64,000 nucleotides of DNA from NCBI GenBank assembly GCA_010909165.1, contig MU008155.1, positions 2,046,001 through 2,110,000 of the forward strand, written 5' to 3'. The notes below the pieces were generated by a model that searched no databases, was not told where the DNA came from, and saw nothing but the letters and a program-made list of their open reading frames with translations. Shown here piece by piece: positions 22,075 to 33,759 of the stretch. The position numbers and the translations under genes were made by a program. Source of the DNA: Anthoceros angustus (lineage: Eukaryota > Streptophyta > Anthocerotopsida > Anthocerotales > Anthocerotaceae). Each line of letters opens with the position of its first letter. The first letter of the stretch is position 1.

Positions 22075-24713
22075 TTAATTTGATCCTAGCAATAATAATC
22101 CAACTACCAGGAAAAGTAGCAAAGATGGTTGCGCGCCTATGGCACTTCCGGACTTTGGAGCAGAAGCGCCGGAAGGAGGCGAAGATCCAGAACCTGAACG
22201 CGGTGGAGTCTGCCGGGATTGGGGTGGGGGAGGTCGGGGTACAAGACCAGAAGGTGGTGGAGCTGGAGCAGAGTCGCTCGGCGCTACGCTCGGCGATGGA
22301 CTTGACGTTGGACTTGACGTTGGACTTGACGGTGGACTTGACGTTGGACTTGGCGTTGGGCTTGAGGTTGGACTTAATGTTGGGCTTGACGTTGGACTTG
22401 ATATTGGAGAAGGTGCATTCCCACCACTCAGCGTTTCGGCATAACCTGTATAGCAGTGATACCATTAGGCCCAATACGTCTCTACAACGACCCATTGTCA
22501 TGAGGAAGAACCGGACCCGAGAAGGCTTACAAGATGTCTTTGTCCAACCCAATATGTTCTCCTCACGATCAAAAGTGAACTTGTACCCGGTCATGAAGTT
22601 CTCTGAAAAGAAAAACCGGAGGTGAGCTAGATTGCCTACCACACAAAACACTCGCAAGAACAGTCTCAAATCAAGACTGTGTGTGCGAAAACTTACGTCC
22701 AAAGAGTGCAACGTTCCCACCATTTGTTACCCCCAGGCAGAAACCAGCAAGGTAGCCCTGAGAAAGACCAGGAGGCAGATTCAGCGATGTAATATGCAAG
22801 ACGCAAGTTAACTACCATCCTTGTAAAAACGTCTGTCAGATGAGCTCACATTTTGATCTACCAACGGAACGGTCGGGTCCGCCACCTCTATCGTTTGCCC
22901 TTGGAACCAAGTAAAATTAAGAGACGGGTAGTCAAAGTAAGGCGGATTTGCCCTGGGACTGCACACAAGCAATGCTGTCAGGTCCACTCAATAGTCTACC
23001 AGTTGTGTCCGCTTAGTACTTGTTGATAACCAACCTGCCAGTATAACATAGTTCGAAAGGTAAACTGCTGCCTTGAACACGGCGGTAGCTGGACGGCACC
23101 TGGGCATTGAACTGCCACGACAGGGAATGTCGGGGTTAAGGATGATAGAGCAAACATGTGGCCCACAAATCCAAGAGCTAACCGAACTTACAGCATTGAG
23201 AATTGGTTGATAGACGTTGCTGTTTAGTATTGTATACGACGTTCCTGTGTCAAAGTAGAACACATCACGACCTTGACTGGGGATATTGGTTGGACCTACG
23301 GTTATCCTCTCAGCTTGGATAGCATACGTGATGCTGCAAACCCAGGCACATGCAGAATATTAGCGCAGGCTGCAAAGAAGAGAGGGGCACAAGCTATAAA
23401 CACTGAGAAGCCAAGGCATGACGTTGCGAGACATACTAGACGTTGTTCGTAGTGGGAAGGATGGGAGTGCTTGACTGCCCAGGGACGCCCTTATCGCCAA
23501 ACACAATTCTGCCTAACCCATCATCAGAAATGCAAATGGAGAAAGAGTTGGCAATCACTCCTTGGCTGGCCAGCACGCTGGGCAGGGAAATATCTTGATA
23601 TCCCAACCCCACCAAGCCATCCAGGGCAGCACCGGAAAGAAATGCACCAGTTTGACGTCGCCCACATCTGTAAGGCAGAATGCAGACCAAGTGAGAAGCA
23701 CATTAAAGAAAAACCTAACCAAGGCCTCACTAGGGCCCACGCAAAAGAGGGCCTACCCGAAGACGAACTCAGCTGTCCGAAGAGGCCCTCCTGGCGTGAG
23801 CTCGTTCCCCAAATACAACACATCCCGAACCAGGTTCCCAAACGAGCCCGTGTTGGCAGACAGGTAGTTCACCTCATAAGGGCACGAGTCGGCTGGGCTT
23901 GTGCAGTTGCTCTTGGACTGGCAGAGGTTGTCACTGCATGTAACGTTTACACTTGTACTGGATTTCGCAGGACTGTATTGCCCAAGCAGAGGACGCTGCA
24001 CAGTTCACCCGCACCGGCTCATACATCTCACCACCTGTCCCCGCAGGCATAATACCAGCTCAAGCAATTCACTCAGGCAACAACATGGAGGCACACATAC
24101 TTACAAGTGATGGGTCAATACTTGGGTCATTCAAAGATGCGCATTGTGTGCATTCACATGGAAACCAGGTGGTATCACTACCTGTGTCCAGTGCTGCAAA
24201 AAATGTGACATTCGGCGTTCCAACATCCAAAAACGCATAGTGCAGCCTGCGAGACCCAAGAAGCACATGAGCTCCAACGCAGGAAGAAGCACAGCAACAT
24301 CCAACAAATGCAGCACAACAGGTCCCGGTTCCAGGTACTAACGACGACTCAAACAGGAACGTGCTGTTATCCCCCCCGAAATTGTAGTAGCCACCTTCCC
24401 CCAGCAAATGGCGGCCCCTGGCGTGCCTGGACTGGTCCAGCTGAAACAGCAATCTGTGATACTCGGCGGTGTTGTGGGCAGGCCAGTGCCTGGGGTCCGC
24501 GCCCACCTTGGGCATCAGCATCTCCCGCCCTTTCTCCGAAAATCTGTGCACCATTCCATAGCCGAAGCTGAAACCGGCGCCCGTGCCAGTGCCGGTGCCG
24601 GTGCTGTGTGCGTCACCGGGTAATGCAGCGGCAACAAGGAGCAGCAGAAGCAGCAGCATCGCATCATGCAGCGGTTTGCATCGCAGGCCCCGGGTCCTCG
24701 ATCCTTGCCGCAT
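22075..24713 (-). CDS. Aspartic protease with Ser-Pro-Thr tail and GPI-type C-terminus, ten exons
   Basis: A pepsin-family (A1) protease of the plant aspartic proteinase-like 1 / APF1 type, secreted and probably anchored outside the plasma membrane. Exons (high to low): 24713-24355, 24246-24105, 23995-23757, 23667-23437, 23333-23192, 23111-23035, 22958-22850, 22757-22697, 22602-22531, 22445-22075; all phases agree and give 600 aa. The exon 1 donor (CT|GTTTGAG) is the least certain. Leu-rich signal peptide (MLLLLLLLVAAALPGDAHS). First active site ALDTGSDTTWFPCECTQCA, second FYFDTGTSYTIL. Plant-specific Cys block NLCQSKSNCTSPADSCPYEV; AALDGLVGLG; GRIVFGDKG; NFMTGYKFTFDRE. The tail repeats SSPT about nine times, then a Pro-rich linker and a terminal hydrophobic run (LLLLFLVVGLLLLGSN), as in GPI-anchored proteins. 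Confidence 0.93.
22296..22412 (-). repeat. 12-bp coding minisatellite (SSPT repeat)
   Basis: On the plus strand GTTGGACTTGAC and variants repeat in tandem. Read on the minus strand each unit encodes Ser-Ser-Pro-Thr or a close variant. The array lies in the last exon of the aspartic protease gene. Confidence 0.9.
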
Positions 24714-27193
24714 TGCGATGGGCGACCGGTGATGGCGATTGGATCGGAAAGGAAGCTGCGTCCTAGGCTCAGCTGAGCTCAGGTCAGGTCAGGTCAGGTC
24801 AGCTCCGCGCAGAGCAGCTGGTCCTGGCCGAGGACGAAACTTTCAGCCCATGGGCAGCGGCAGCGGCAGCAGCAGCAGCACAGCAGCTGCGGCTCCGACC
24901 TCGCGACCGGGCCCGCACAAACTCTTGCCTGTTGACGACTCCACACACCAGCTCTCATCACGCAAAGGAAGTGTGCGCAGCTCTCCAGGCTCCAACTGTC
25001 GAACCACCGTCTAGGGACATTTCCAAATCGACCTAGAAGTTAACTCGACGATGTCGACAAATCCGATGCTTGCTTCACCAGAATCGACCTGGAACTACAC
25101 AAACCACGCGGCGCATAGTCTGCTTACAACAATATGGTGCCTGCGTCTCAATCTGGTAAATCGACTTGGAACTACACAAACCACACGCGTCTCAATGTCC
25201 GAAGCGATAAATGCTTAATGCTTCGCGCAGTGCGACGTCCTCCGTGGCATGTTGTGATGTCCATGGCTTCCCAACAGCCTCCCCATACGCGCTAAGTTGT
25301 ATACGGTACCCATTCGCCTACAATTCCGACCATATCGCAGGACATGCATTACCGTGCGCCTCTCTTGCGCCTCCCTTGCAACCGTACGGGTTTGCCCTGG
25401 AACCCTAAACCCGAGTTTCCAACTGCTTCGAACTAGTTTTGAGGGAAGGAGATGAACGGGGAGCGCGGAGCGGGGAGAGGCTAGGGGAACGGGGTTTCAC
25501 CATCGGGCCCAGAGTACGAGATGAGCGGGGAGAGGGAAGAAGAGGAGGGGAGGAGGAGAAGAGGAGTGGCACCAGGGAGCGGGTTGGAACTCCCAAATCC
25601 CTCCCAACGTGGTTGGAACCGACTCTAGGGCAGTAGATTGAAGCCCCTTCTCCTTCCCTCAGCTGGGGCGGGCAACATTTCTTGACTCCCAAGATTTGAG
25701 GATGCACACATGAGCTCGCACAAGGATGAATTCGAAGAGGACGTACGTCTTCGCCATCCATTGGCACCTCATCAAGTAGTGAGACTTTGTTTCTCAGCTG
25801 CGTTCCACGACAGGAACGGTGGCCTCCAGTCGATTTTGCACAAGCTTTGCCTGCGCTACATTTATTGCCAGCAAGGTTCTTCAAGCTCAATGCTGGACAT
25901 AGCAATGATGTGTTGCATTCTTCATTTGATCTTTGCCCTCTGCCTCTTCTCAAGCTCGGATTGCTGTGAAAATCTGAAGGTGAGTTTACCGAACCACATG
26001 AACGAACCACATGAACGTACACGGCCATTCAGTACGACCACTTAGGAACTGCCAGACCAACCCTTTGTCACCAAGGGAAGCAGCTTCTTTCAACTGTGGG
26101 ATACCGAAAACCGCCTTCCAACCATGAGACATTGAAATGTCATGTGCTTTGAATGCTTGTGAACAAATTATATCCCCTGCAACTTTCCGGCAGATCATCT
26201 CTGCAGCTTCAGCGCGCAATCCTGATATGCCCGAAGCTTTGCAGCAGTGGAGTCATAGCCTGAAATATCAAGATGGTGCCCAACCTCTCAGCAACTCCTC
26301 TGATGTAACGCACCGCAGAATGGTTGTACGTGCGACGCGGTGACACTGTGCGTTCCTGGTGCTCTGAGGATATTGAAGCTTCTTAGAAAAGGCTTGAGTG
26401 AGCGTTCCTGCTACTGGAGGGCTATAGAGTATGTTGAAGCTTATGCTCGATTTGCAACCTGGCTACAAGTACGAGCCTATGGACAACAAGTGGGAAGAAG
26501 AAAGGAAAGAAAGGAAAGACCTCGAAGCCCTACCGCCCGCTTCCCGATCCCGTTGCTCCCTACAACCACAAGCTCCCTTCCCCGCTGGTTTCAACGTACA
26601 TGACCCGCGCAGTCGTAATTAGAAACCCGCGCGCCGCACGATTTTCTCTACCGCGCCGCACGGTATTCCCTACCGTATTATACATATGTACAGGCGGTGG
26701 CGAAATGTGGAAGTTACGACAGTCACTTTTATACAAATAGAGTGCGTATGTCCATGGCTTCCCCATAGATGCCACGGAGGATTTCGCACGCGCGAAGCAA
26801 TTTATGGCTTCGTATGATTGAGACGCAGGCCAATATGGTAGATCACTGTCTCCATTTCGGACTTGCCTTCCAAGCAAAATCCATCCCTCATGCCATTCTG
26901 GGACTTGTCCACCCTGCCAGTGGCAGGCTGCCACCCCTTCCTTCCGTCCTCCACATTGACGAATTCTTCAAAAAGGATGTTCACCTCGGAGTGCTCATCA
27001 ATATCTCTAATCTTATCCAGAAGTAAGGTCCACGTACACAGTAAGGTCTTCATTTAGAAATATGTGAAGACCATGATGACATAGATGGAAAATGCAATGA
27101 CGGCACCAGCACTACGGAGAGAATTCCGAGCATCATACATCCCAGGGCTTTGGGGGATCATGTCCGGGGCTGCTGTCATCGTTTGCTTCTTCT
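24714..27193. other. Intergenic region between protease and dehydrogenase genes
   Basis: The left end is the protease 5' flank. It contains four GGTCA steps (24781-24804) and a CAG/GCAGCG run (24845-24890). At 25080-25195 the phrase GAACTACACAAACCAC occurs twice. ORFs at 25.4-26.0 kb run on both strands with no family resemblance and biased G/A composition, so none is called. No gene recognised. Confidence 0.4.
24781..24890 (+). repeat. GGTCA pentamers and CAG-type trinucleotide run
   Basis: AGGTCAGGTCAGGTCAGGTC at 24781 and GGCAGCGGCAGCGGCAGCAG-type repeats at 24845, both within 180 bases upstream of the protease start codon. Confidence 0.8.
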
Positions 27194-29131
27194 TCACTCG
27201 TCGAATCCAGCAATGGCTGCTGCTCTACTCCACAGGTTTGCTGCCAGTTCCTTGTCGTATGCAAAGGGGGCTGCGGAGACCTCCTTCACTTGACTGCACA
27301 AGTATCCTCGGCTGGTCCATCGGAGAGGCCAGTCCATGAAAGAGACCAGGAGATGGACAATGCCAATGGGCTTAGGGCCCGTGATCTGCGGGAAAAGGAA
27401 TGCGTAGGGGATCAGGCAATGTGGGGAACAAGTGGCAGTTTCATCAAGGGTGTAAACATCAGAAGTGGGTCGTTGTCGTACCACATTCCACGTGAAGGCC
27501 CCTCTTGCCATGTAGCGAAATGGTTTTTCCTGCTTGGGTTTGGTGTCCAAAGGGCCTGATGCAGCATGTATTACTGCCTTAGCTCCGTCCCAGGTGGGGG
27601 AGTAAAGTGACTGTCACAATTGCAGACGAGTTTGTGAGATATCACTGCAAGGACCGGCGTCTTGCCACCTAGGAGATAAGGTGGCAGAGAGTGCAACTTC
27701 AGGACGCATGGATCCTTCTTACTTTCAAAATCCAGGAGAACGGAGGGCGGTTGTACTTGCTCCTCCTCCAGATATCACTTGAGACAGCGCCTGTGTACAT
27801 GCACGCACATGAGGTGAAGCACTGGTGAGTGACAAGGGCATGACCTGCCCAGGACCGGCAATTGATAAACCTGCACAAACGTGAAGCCTACCTGGATCAG
27901 CAGCAATCGCTTCCACTCCCTTGTCTGTCAAACATAGCACAAGTTTGCATCAAGCCCTTTCATTCAGTAACATGTGAGCTCAATCAAAGACATGATCCGC
28001 TGACGGCTTAGGGGTGCTTGACCATTACCGCCCCAACGCCGTTGGAGCTCAGCTGTAAAGAGGACGTTCGCTAACTTGGTGTGGCCATACGACCCTGCCT
28101 TGAAGTCCCGTAAGAATTTTTCCTGGCATACAAAGAAAAAGGTTACGCAAACTGCCACACGACGAGGAACAGGAGTTGCAAAGGCGACGACTGGCTTACG
28201 GCATCACGGATCCTGGCATGCCTGTGAGTGATAGACGAGACGTTCACTACCTGCACCAAGAACAAGACCACAACAGCTCAGCTACTTCATGTTACGAGAG
28301 CCCGTCTTAGTTTCACCAAAGCTTCAAATCGGCATGATCGGGTGACATACTCTGGAAGGTGCTCCTTCAACCAAATTCTTCTCCAGAAGCCGGGTCAGAA
28401 CGTAAGGGCCAAGGAAGTTGACCTGAAAGAGTCCACGATGAGGACCTTGACTAGAGTGCACACAATGGGCAACCTGAAGCCCACCAAGCAGAATACCTGA
28501 GCTGATCCACCAACACGTTCGGCAGTGTACCAAGGAGTGCCCATTGCGGCCCCTGCATTGTTGACCTGCATAAAGGCAGACGTGCAAAGATGAAGAGAGG
28601 TCCAGAACACCCACAGCTCCTTCAATGATGCAACCATCAAACCGTACTAGGAGGTTCAACGGTAGGTTCTTCGCTTTGAATTGGTTTGCACACCGATGAA
28701 CAGATTCCAGAGTCCTCAAATCCAGCTCCAAAAATTCTAAGTCTGCATCTGGAACAGACTGCAAAGCCAAGTGGAATTTAAAACCAAACCGTCAGGAAAG
28801 ACAAATCAGAAGTCCTGCTGTTCCGTTCGAACCGAAGCACATACCTCCCGAATGTAGCTGATAGCTTCTCCAGCTTTGCCCTCGCTTCGGCACGCCAGGA
28901 ACACCTTATGGCCATCCTTAGCCAAAGCCAAGGCTGTTTCCCTAAGGAGTGCGGCAAAGGAAACCAATCAGCTAGCTCCAATTTTCCTTCTCACCGTACA
29001 CCGACTCAAACACAGAGCCACAAAAAGCACATGCAGCCAACGCAGAGGCTGCCCAAGATGGAGGCTTCTTACCGCCCAATGCCGGTGTTAGCCCCCGTCA
29101 CAATGGCGACCTTCCTCGGCGACCTTGCCAT
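27194..29131 (-). CDS. Short-chain dehydrogenase/reductase, retinol dehydrogenase/WWOX-like, eleven exons
   Basis: A classical SDR expected to reduce or oxidise a lipophilic carbonyl using NAD(P)(H); substrate unknown. Exons (high to low): 29131-29073, 28941-28845, 28758-28648, 28565-28497, 28422-28351, 28250-28200, 28122-28029, 27924-27892, 27790-27723, 27610-27482, 27385-27194; phases all agree, 324 aa. Cofactor motif TGANTGIG at residues 11-18, acidic ELDLRTLESV segment after beta-4, NNAG at 91-94, catalytic Ser in NVSSITH (141-142), Tyr165 and Lys169 in YGHTK, then GVEAIAADPG and the AVSSDIWRRS loop. The C-terminus ends KEVSAAPFAYDKELAANLW, as in related plant enzymes. There is no transit peptide or membrane anchor. 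Introns are 65-130 bases. It appears fully functional. Confidence 0.92.
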
Positions 29132-30482
29132 GGTGACAGGCAGCAAGAAGCACAGGCAAATTCACGCAAAAGCAGAGAACTGCAGAGCATCAAGGGGCCT
29201 GGTGGTCTGGTCTAGGGTAACGCTAAAGTTTGGTCGAGAACTAGGTGGCTGCCATTAGGAAAGACGACTCACGAGCATTTCCAGATCGGTGTACGCGGGT
29301 ATGCAGAATCAATCCTCTTTCCATCTCCAGCAGACTAGGGCTTCTGGTTGGTCGAAGGGATCCGGAGTCCTGGACCCACATAGCAGTCTATATGCATTGT
29401 TTGTGTACTCTGTTTGACGAAGTGTCTAGGTCGGCAGTTGGAACATCCCTGCAGGTTTCATGGGCTCGTGCTGCACATGAATAGTATTAATTGCATAAAT
29501 GGTGACCACATGCCAGCATGCACCACCTGCACGGCACGCCACACCTCGGGAGGTGGACGAAGCGCACAGGGAGTCCCGGGCAGCTGCTGCTGTAAACAGG
29601 GATCATCAGCAGTGAGCTGAGCTGGCAAGCATGTCAAATTGATAACCCCTTCACGGCCTGCACCTTGCTGCATTCCACGGAAGTCCTGGCTGACACCACT
29701 TTGTTGACAGGGTTTAGGGTTTTGGAATGAACGGCCCTTGTAACATTCCCTGCTGAATTTGCCCTTGTAAATTGCGCTTGTGGCCCGCCAAAGATGTGTG
29801 CCTCTTGCATGCGTTCAGCTTTTCCATCATTGCACCATTTCCTCATAGCAGGACTTCAGCATGACTCATTGTCAAAGGGGACAACCACCTACAACCTACA
29901 TACAGGTACTCACGTTGTGCACGGACAACTACAAGAAAAACAAGAAAATGTTTTTTCGTGTATCAGAATAACCTGCATAGCAGCCTCCATTTTGCCTACA
30001 CGGATCGGCCGATCGCACGAAAACATTAGACATCAATATCTTATGATGGATTACTTCCGTAACTGGGTCTCCAACCCGGGTCGCCTGGGTGGAAGCCAGG
30101 ACTCCTAGACTGTTACTGTTACGAAGGGATTCATATCTCCCAAAAGGTTCTGGAGTCAGTTGCTTTCATTCTGTTGCTACACCGGGTGGTGTTTATTGGA
30201 AGATATTCAGCCGTCACTTACTATTCATGTGGATCACGAGCCCATGAAACCAAAGCAAAGCAATCCTGAACTCTCGAGGGATTCTCAGGATGGACCAAGT
30301 CTACCCGTAGGTTCAAGCGTTTGAGCTGCCTAACTCCATACTCAGATCCAGGAGGGACTCCTGAAAAGAGGCCCATCAGAGAGATGCATTGTGCTATGCA
30401 AATGTTGTTCACAGGTTTCACATATTTCGTCATTTGAATATGGTACATGTAACTTGGCATGGTTGGTATCCTTTTTCATCAG
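29132..30482. other. Intergenic region between dehydrogenase and dioxygenase genes
   Basis: Promoter side of the dehydrogenase and 3' side of the dioxygenase. No family-like coding region and no repeat seen. Two direct motifs (CATGGGCTCGTG, GGATCACGAGCCCATGAA, near 29458 and 30231) are complementary over about 11 bases but far apart. Confidence 0.4.
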
Positions 30483-32983
30483 TCATAACTGCGCCACCTG
30501 CTCCTTGGTGAGGAAGATACCATGTAAACCATATGGCACTCGAGAAGGGATTTTCACGCTAGCAACCTGATCTAGGGTCGGGGATTGAGCATCTAAAACA
30601 AGAAGCTCGGACTGGTCGGTGATCTCGTTGTGAGAAAATGCTAACACATAGCCGTCATCTTCAGCCGCTTCACAATCGGTCGTCCTTGGCACAAACCAGG
30701 GCTCACTGGTGAAACACCCGGAAACCGTCCTCCAGCCAACAATTGCAGAGTCACCTAACATGTTGTCCCTCACGAATTGCTGAGGGATCGGTGGAGAATA
30801 CTTCGGAGCCTGAAGGTCTAGTTTCGCAATCCCAGAAAACTTCGGCCATGGACCTGTATGGTGCACACACAAAAACTACTAAATTATTAAACGATATTAC
30901 AAGGCGAAACATGAATTGGATTGCACTAGATTAACATAGCACCTCAAAGCACTAACTAGACCAACATCGCACCTCAAACAAATGAACACTTGCCTGAAGT
31001 TGAAAGGTATGCGTATCTGTTCTTCCTTCCCCGGAATTTTTCATTTATAGTTCCCAGATCCATGTCAACGTTGGCAATCTGCCGCAAGGACGCCTCTCCT
31101 GTTTTCATATTCAAACGTATTTCTGAAGGTTTGGTGAACAACTCCTTGGGATTATTGAAGATATTTGAAACTGGTGACATGACAGATGCGCACATGACCA
31201 CTTCCTCCCCTTCTTCCCACGCATTGTAGTAGTGAAAGCAAGTGGAGTTAGGCAGAGTGAACCATTTCATCTGAGAACCATCTTTCGCATACTTTGGCAG
31301 AACCCCAAATCTAGGAACTCTGTTCTCATCTGGAGCAACACATGGGCTGCCCTTCATCATTTCAAGCAGGGAAAACCTGATGCTGGTCTCAGGAAATATG
31401 GTGTAGTTGTCGGTGATGGCGAAATCATGAATTAATACAGGTCCCTGCACAAACGCAACAGTCACCAGCCTCAGCACATACAAACTCTGCGTCTCATAAC
31501 TTGTACACCCTATCCTACGAATTCATATTTTCCGTAAAAAGAATAGCAAACCCTCCCGCATATACCGGAAATGTGATGTGAACATCACGCTGCTTGACTC
31601 CATCTGCTGAAACCCAGAAATACTTCAAGTACGGAGGGACCAGCAAATTGTAGGTGTAGCAGAACATTTCTCCAGTTTGAGGATCTATCTTTGGATGTGC
31701 TGTCATAGTCTTCAGTTTGCCGTCAAAAGTATGGCGTCCAAGTGTGAAAATCTCTCCATCTTCTCCGACCTTCACCTGAGACTCAGAAACTGGTACCCTT
31801 CAGAGCTATGAAAGCGCAGCACAACGGCACTCAACTTACAATGCCTCAGAGTTTGCACAACAAATGCATACTGGAGCCTGAGACGTCGAGAACTCACAGC
31901 GTAAGGCAAATCAATCTCGGAGATGGCTAAAACCTTGCCATGGTGGAAAGCCAATCCAGCATTAGCAGTTCCAAATCCGTCAGATGTGTTTATGATACCC
32001 AACAGGGCCTTTATAGTCTGAAGAGCAATGAGGATAAGTCCTCTCATGCCCTGGGCTTCTCCAAACGATTTCACGAAAAGAGCTTGCCCAATGTTATGTT
32101 CTTGGAGAAACCTGGTAACAGCAGCCACCCAGCATGCACCCAGCAGTTACTTCGAGGCAACTCGGCACCCAAAGCCCAAGGCGTTCACTAGGCTAAGCCT
32201 ATACATGAATGACGACACACGAATACACCTTCAAGTTGTTCAAAAGACTGTGCTAAGTGGAGGATTTCAGGTGCTCCTTACTTGTTAGTCTCAATAAAAC
32301 GGCACGCATATGTAGCTCCCCCGTCCTTAAAGCTGACAGCGTGAAGCATCCCATCGCCATCAAAGAGATGGTGGTCGGATTCAGGAAGAAATCTTGGATT
32401 GGGGCCGTTCCGAAGGTACACCCCACCATCCAAACACTGGGGCAGACTCCCCACCACCTCCAACCCGCTAACTGGAGGGCACTCATCCACAGGTGCAAAA
32501 TTCCCGCAAAGCTGGATCTCAGGATCGTTTGCAAGAGTGCGAGCTGGCCTCTTCACGACTCTGTCCAGAAGCTTCTCAATTGCACTGAAAACGGCCAGAC
32601 CCACATGTGCCTTCCCCGACAGAGAGCGTCCAGGAGTTACAGATATAGGCGGACGAACGCACTGTGTTTCCCAATCCTGTGGAGCAATTCCTGGTCGCTG
32701 GAGTAAGAAAAAGTAAAATTCTGTCAGTCACCAGCGTAGCAAGCAGCAAGATAGCATTTGAGCGAGCGACGGGAGAACTCTCAAGCATCGCATAACATAC
32801 CTTGCAGTCGGACTGGAGCAAATCCCCGGATTCCATTACACGCTTTGCAGTTGCCTTGACATTTGCCACACTCGACTCCCCGTCATGCCGGCACGATGAT
32901 CTTCCACGCCCCCTTGGCAAATCCGAGTTGGAGCCAGAGTCGAGTCTGGCTCCCAATCTCGGCCAGAAACTCACAGCCCACAT
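30483..32983 (-). CDS. Carotenoid cleavage dioxygenase, NCED/CCD4 type, six exons
   Basis: A non-heme iron enzyme cleaving carotenoids, likely in plastids. NCED members make the abscisic acid precursor xanthoxin and CCD4 members cleave beta-carotene. Exons: 32983-32801, 32697-32282, 32111-31898, 31775-31566, 31444-30994, 30853-30483; 614 aa. N-terminal 61 residues are Arg/Ser-rich as in a transit peptide. Core: GNFAPVDECPPV, GGVYLRNGPNPRFLP, HHLFDGDGMLHAV, GTANAGLAFHHGKVLAISE. The four iron-binding histidines lie in TAHPKIDP, IHDFAITDNY, CFHYYNAWEE and VPYGLHGIF. LGRK-type FRGRKNRYAYLSTS and PWPKFSGIAKLDL resemble NCEDs, whereas KGSPCVAPDENRVPRFGVLPK occurs in both groups; I cannot choose. 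The intron after exon 5 uses a consensus GC donor (CAG|GCAAGT). It is divergent to the Brittle1-like carrier. Confidence 0.93.
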
Positions 32984-33759
32984 CGGTCACTCTCACTTGT
33001 AGCTGGTGTCTGCAACTGGATTGGACGTCGGTCCCGAATTGGAAGCGGGGTACTGTACTGAGAGTGTCAAAGTCGCGGCTCTCTTGTACACGTTCGAACT
33101 TCAGAGCCCGCAATTTATAAGATACGGGCGGCACTGCATCCATACTGTCCGAATGTGGAAATCCAAGCAACATTACGAATCGCGATTGCGTGCGTGGTAG
33201 AGAAGGCGACGCCGGAAATCCTTGGACTCTCCTGTCACCACACATCTAGCACGTAGACCTGCAGACCACCCACGAGGTCTGCAGACCGCCCACGCCTGGC
33301 ACATGCACATCAGTGCTTTGGATCACAGTTCACTGAACAGGCGTGACCAACAAGAGCGCAACGCTCGCCGTGCAATTTAGATACACCGTTTTTTCTCACT
33401 GCCACACAGTCCTGGGCAATGGACGAATGCTGGACTACTCACAGGATGAGGATCATGTTCATGGAAAATACCTCTCGGCGTTAGAATCCCGCCGCCCACC
33501 CGGCCTCGAGAACGATAGTTGCGCTGCCTGCCGGCGCAGTAGAAAAGAGGAAGACATCTATCTGGCACGTGCCACTGTATACGTGGCGGTGATATCGCGA
33601 GACGAGTGTCGTAACTGTGATGCACCAAGTGTGTAACACACATCAGCTCGCCTGTCTGAGCGTCCTGTGCAGCTGTATCCGATCCCAACTCAATGTCGTC
33701 GTCCAACGGATTCCGAGTCCAACTACGCCCGACAGCAGCAGCATTTCCTCTACAGGGCC
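32984..33759. promoter_or_regulatory. Divergent regulatory region between dioxygenase and carrier
   Basis: 776 bases between two start codons facing away from each other. Holds a perfect palindrome TGGCACGTGCCA with a G-box core at 33563-33574 and an ACGTGGC abscisic-acid-response-like element at 33581-33587. Also holds a direct repeat TCTGCAGACC(A/G)CCCACG near 33258-33295. Function is inferred from motif identity only. Confidence 0.45.
33563..33587. promoter_or_regulatory. G-box palindrome plus ABRE-like motif
   Basis: TGGCACGTGCCA and, six bases on, ACGTGGC. The pairing of two ACGT-core elements is the usual layout of bZIP (ABF/GBF) targets in plants. It lies about 175 bases upstream of the carrier start and 580 bases upstream of the dioxygenase start. 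Confidence 0.45.

Noticed and set aside
23524-24110. Plus-strand open frames across the aspartic protease gene
   Set aside because: They are antisense shadows of exons whose phases and active-site motifs prove the minus-strand gene.
25405-26045. Overlapping open frames on both strands (207 and 111 codons) as genes
   Set aside because: Composition-biased GA/CT-rich sequence with no family resemblance and no splice-supported extension.
31232-32706. Plus-strand open frames across the dioxygenase gene
   Set aside because: Antisense shadows of a gene with four conserved iron-binding histidines.
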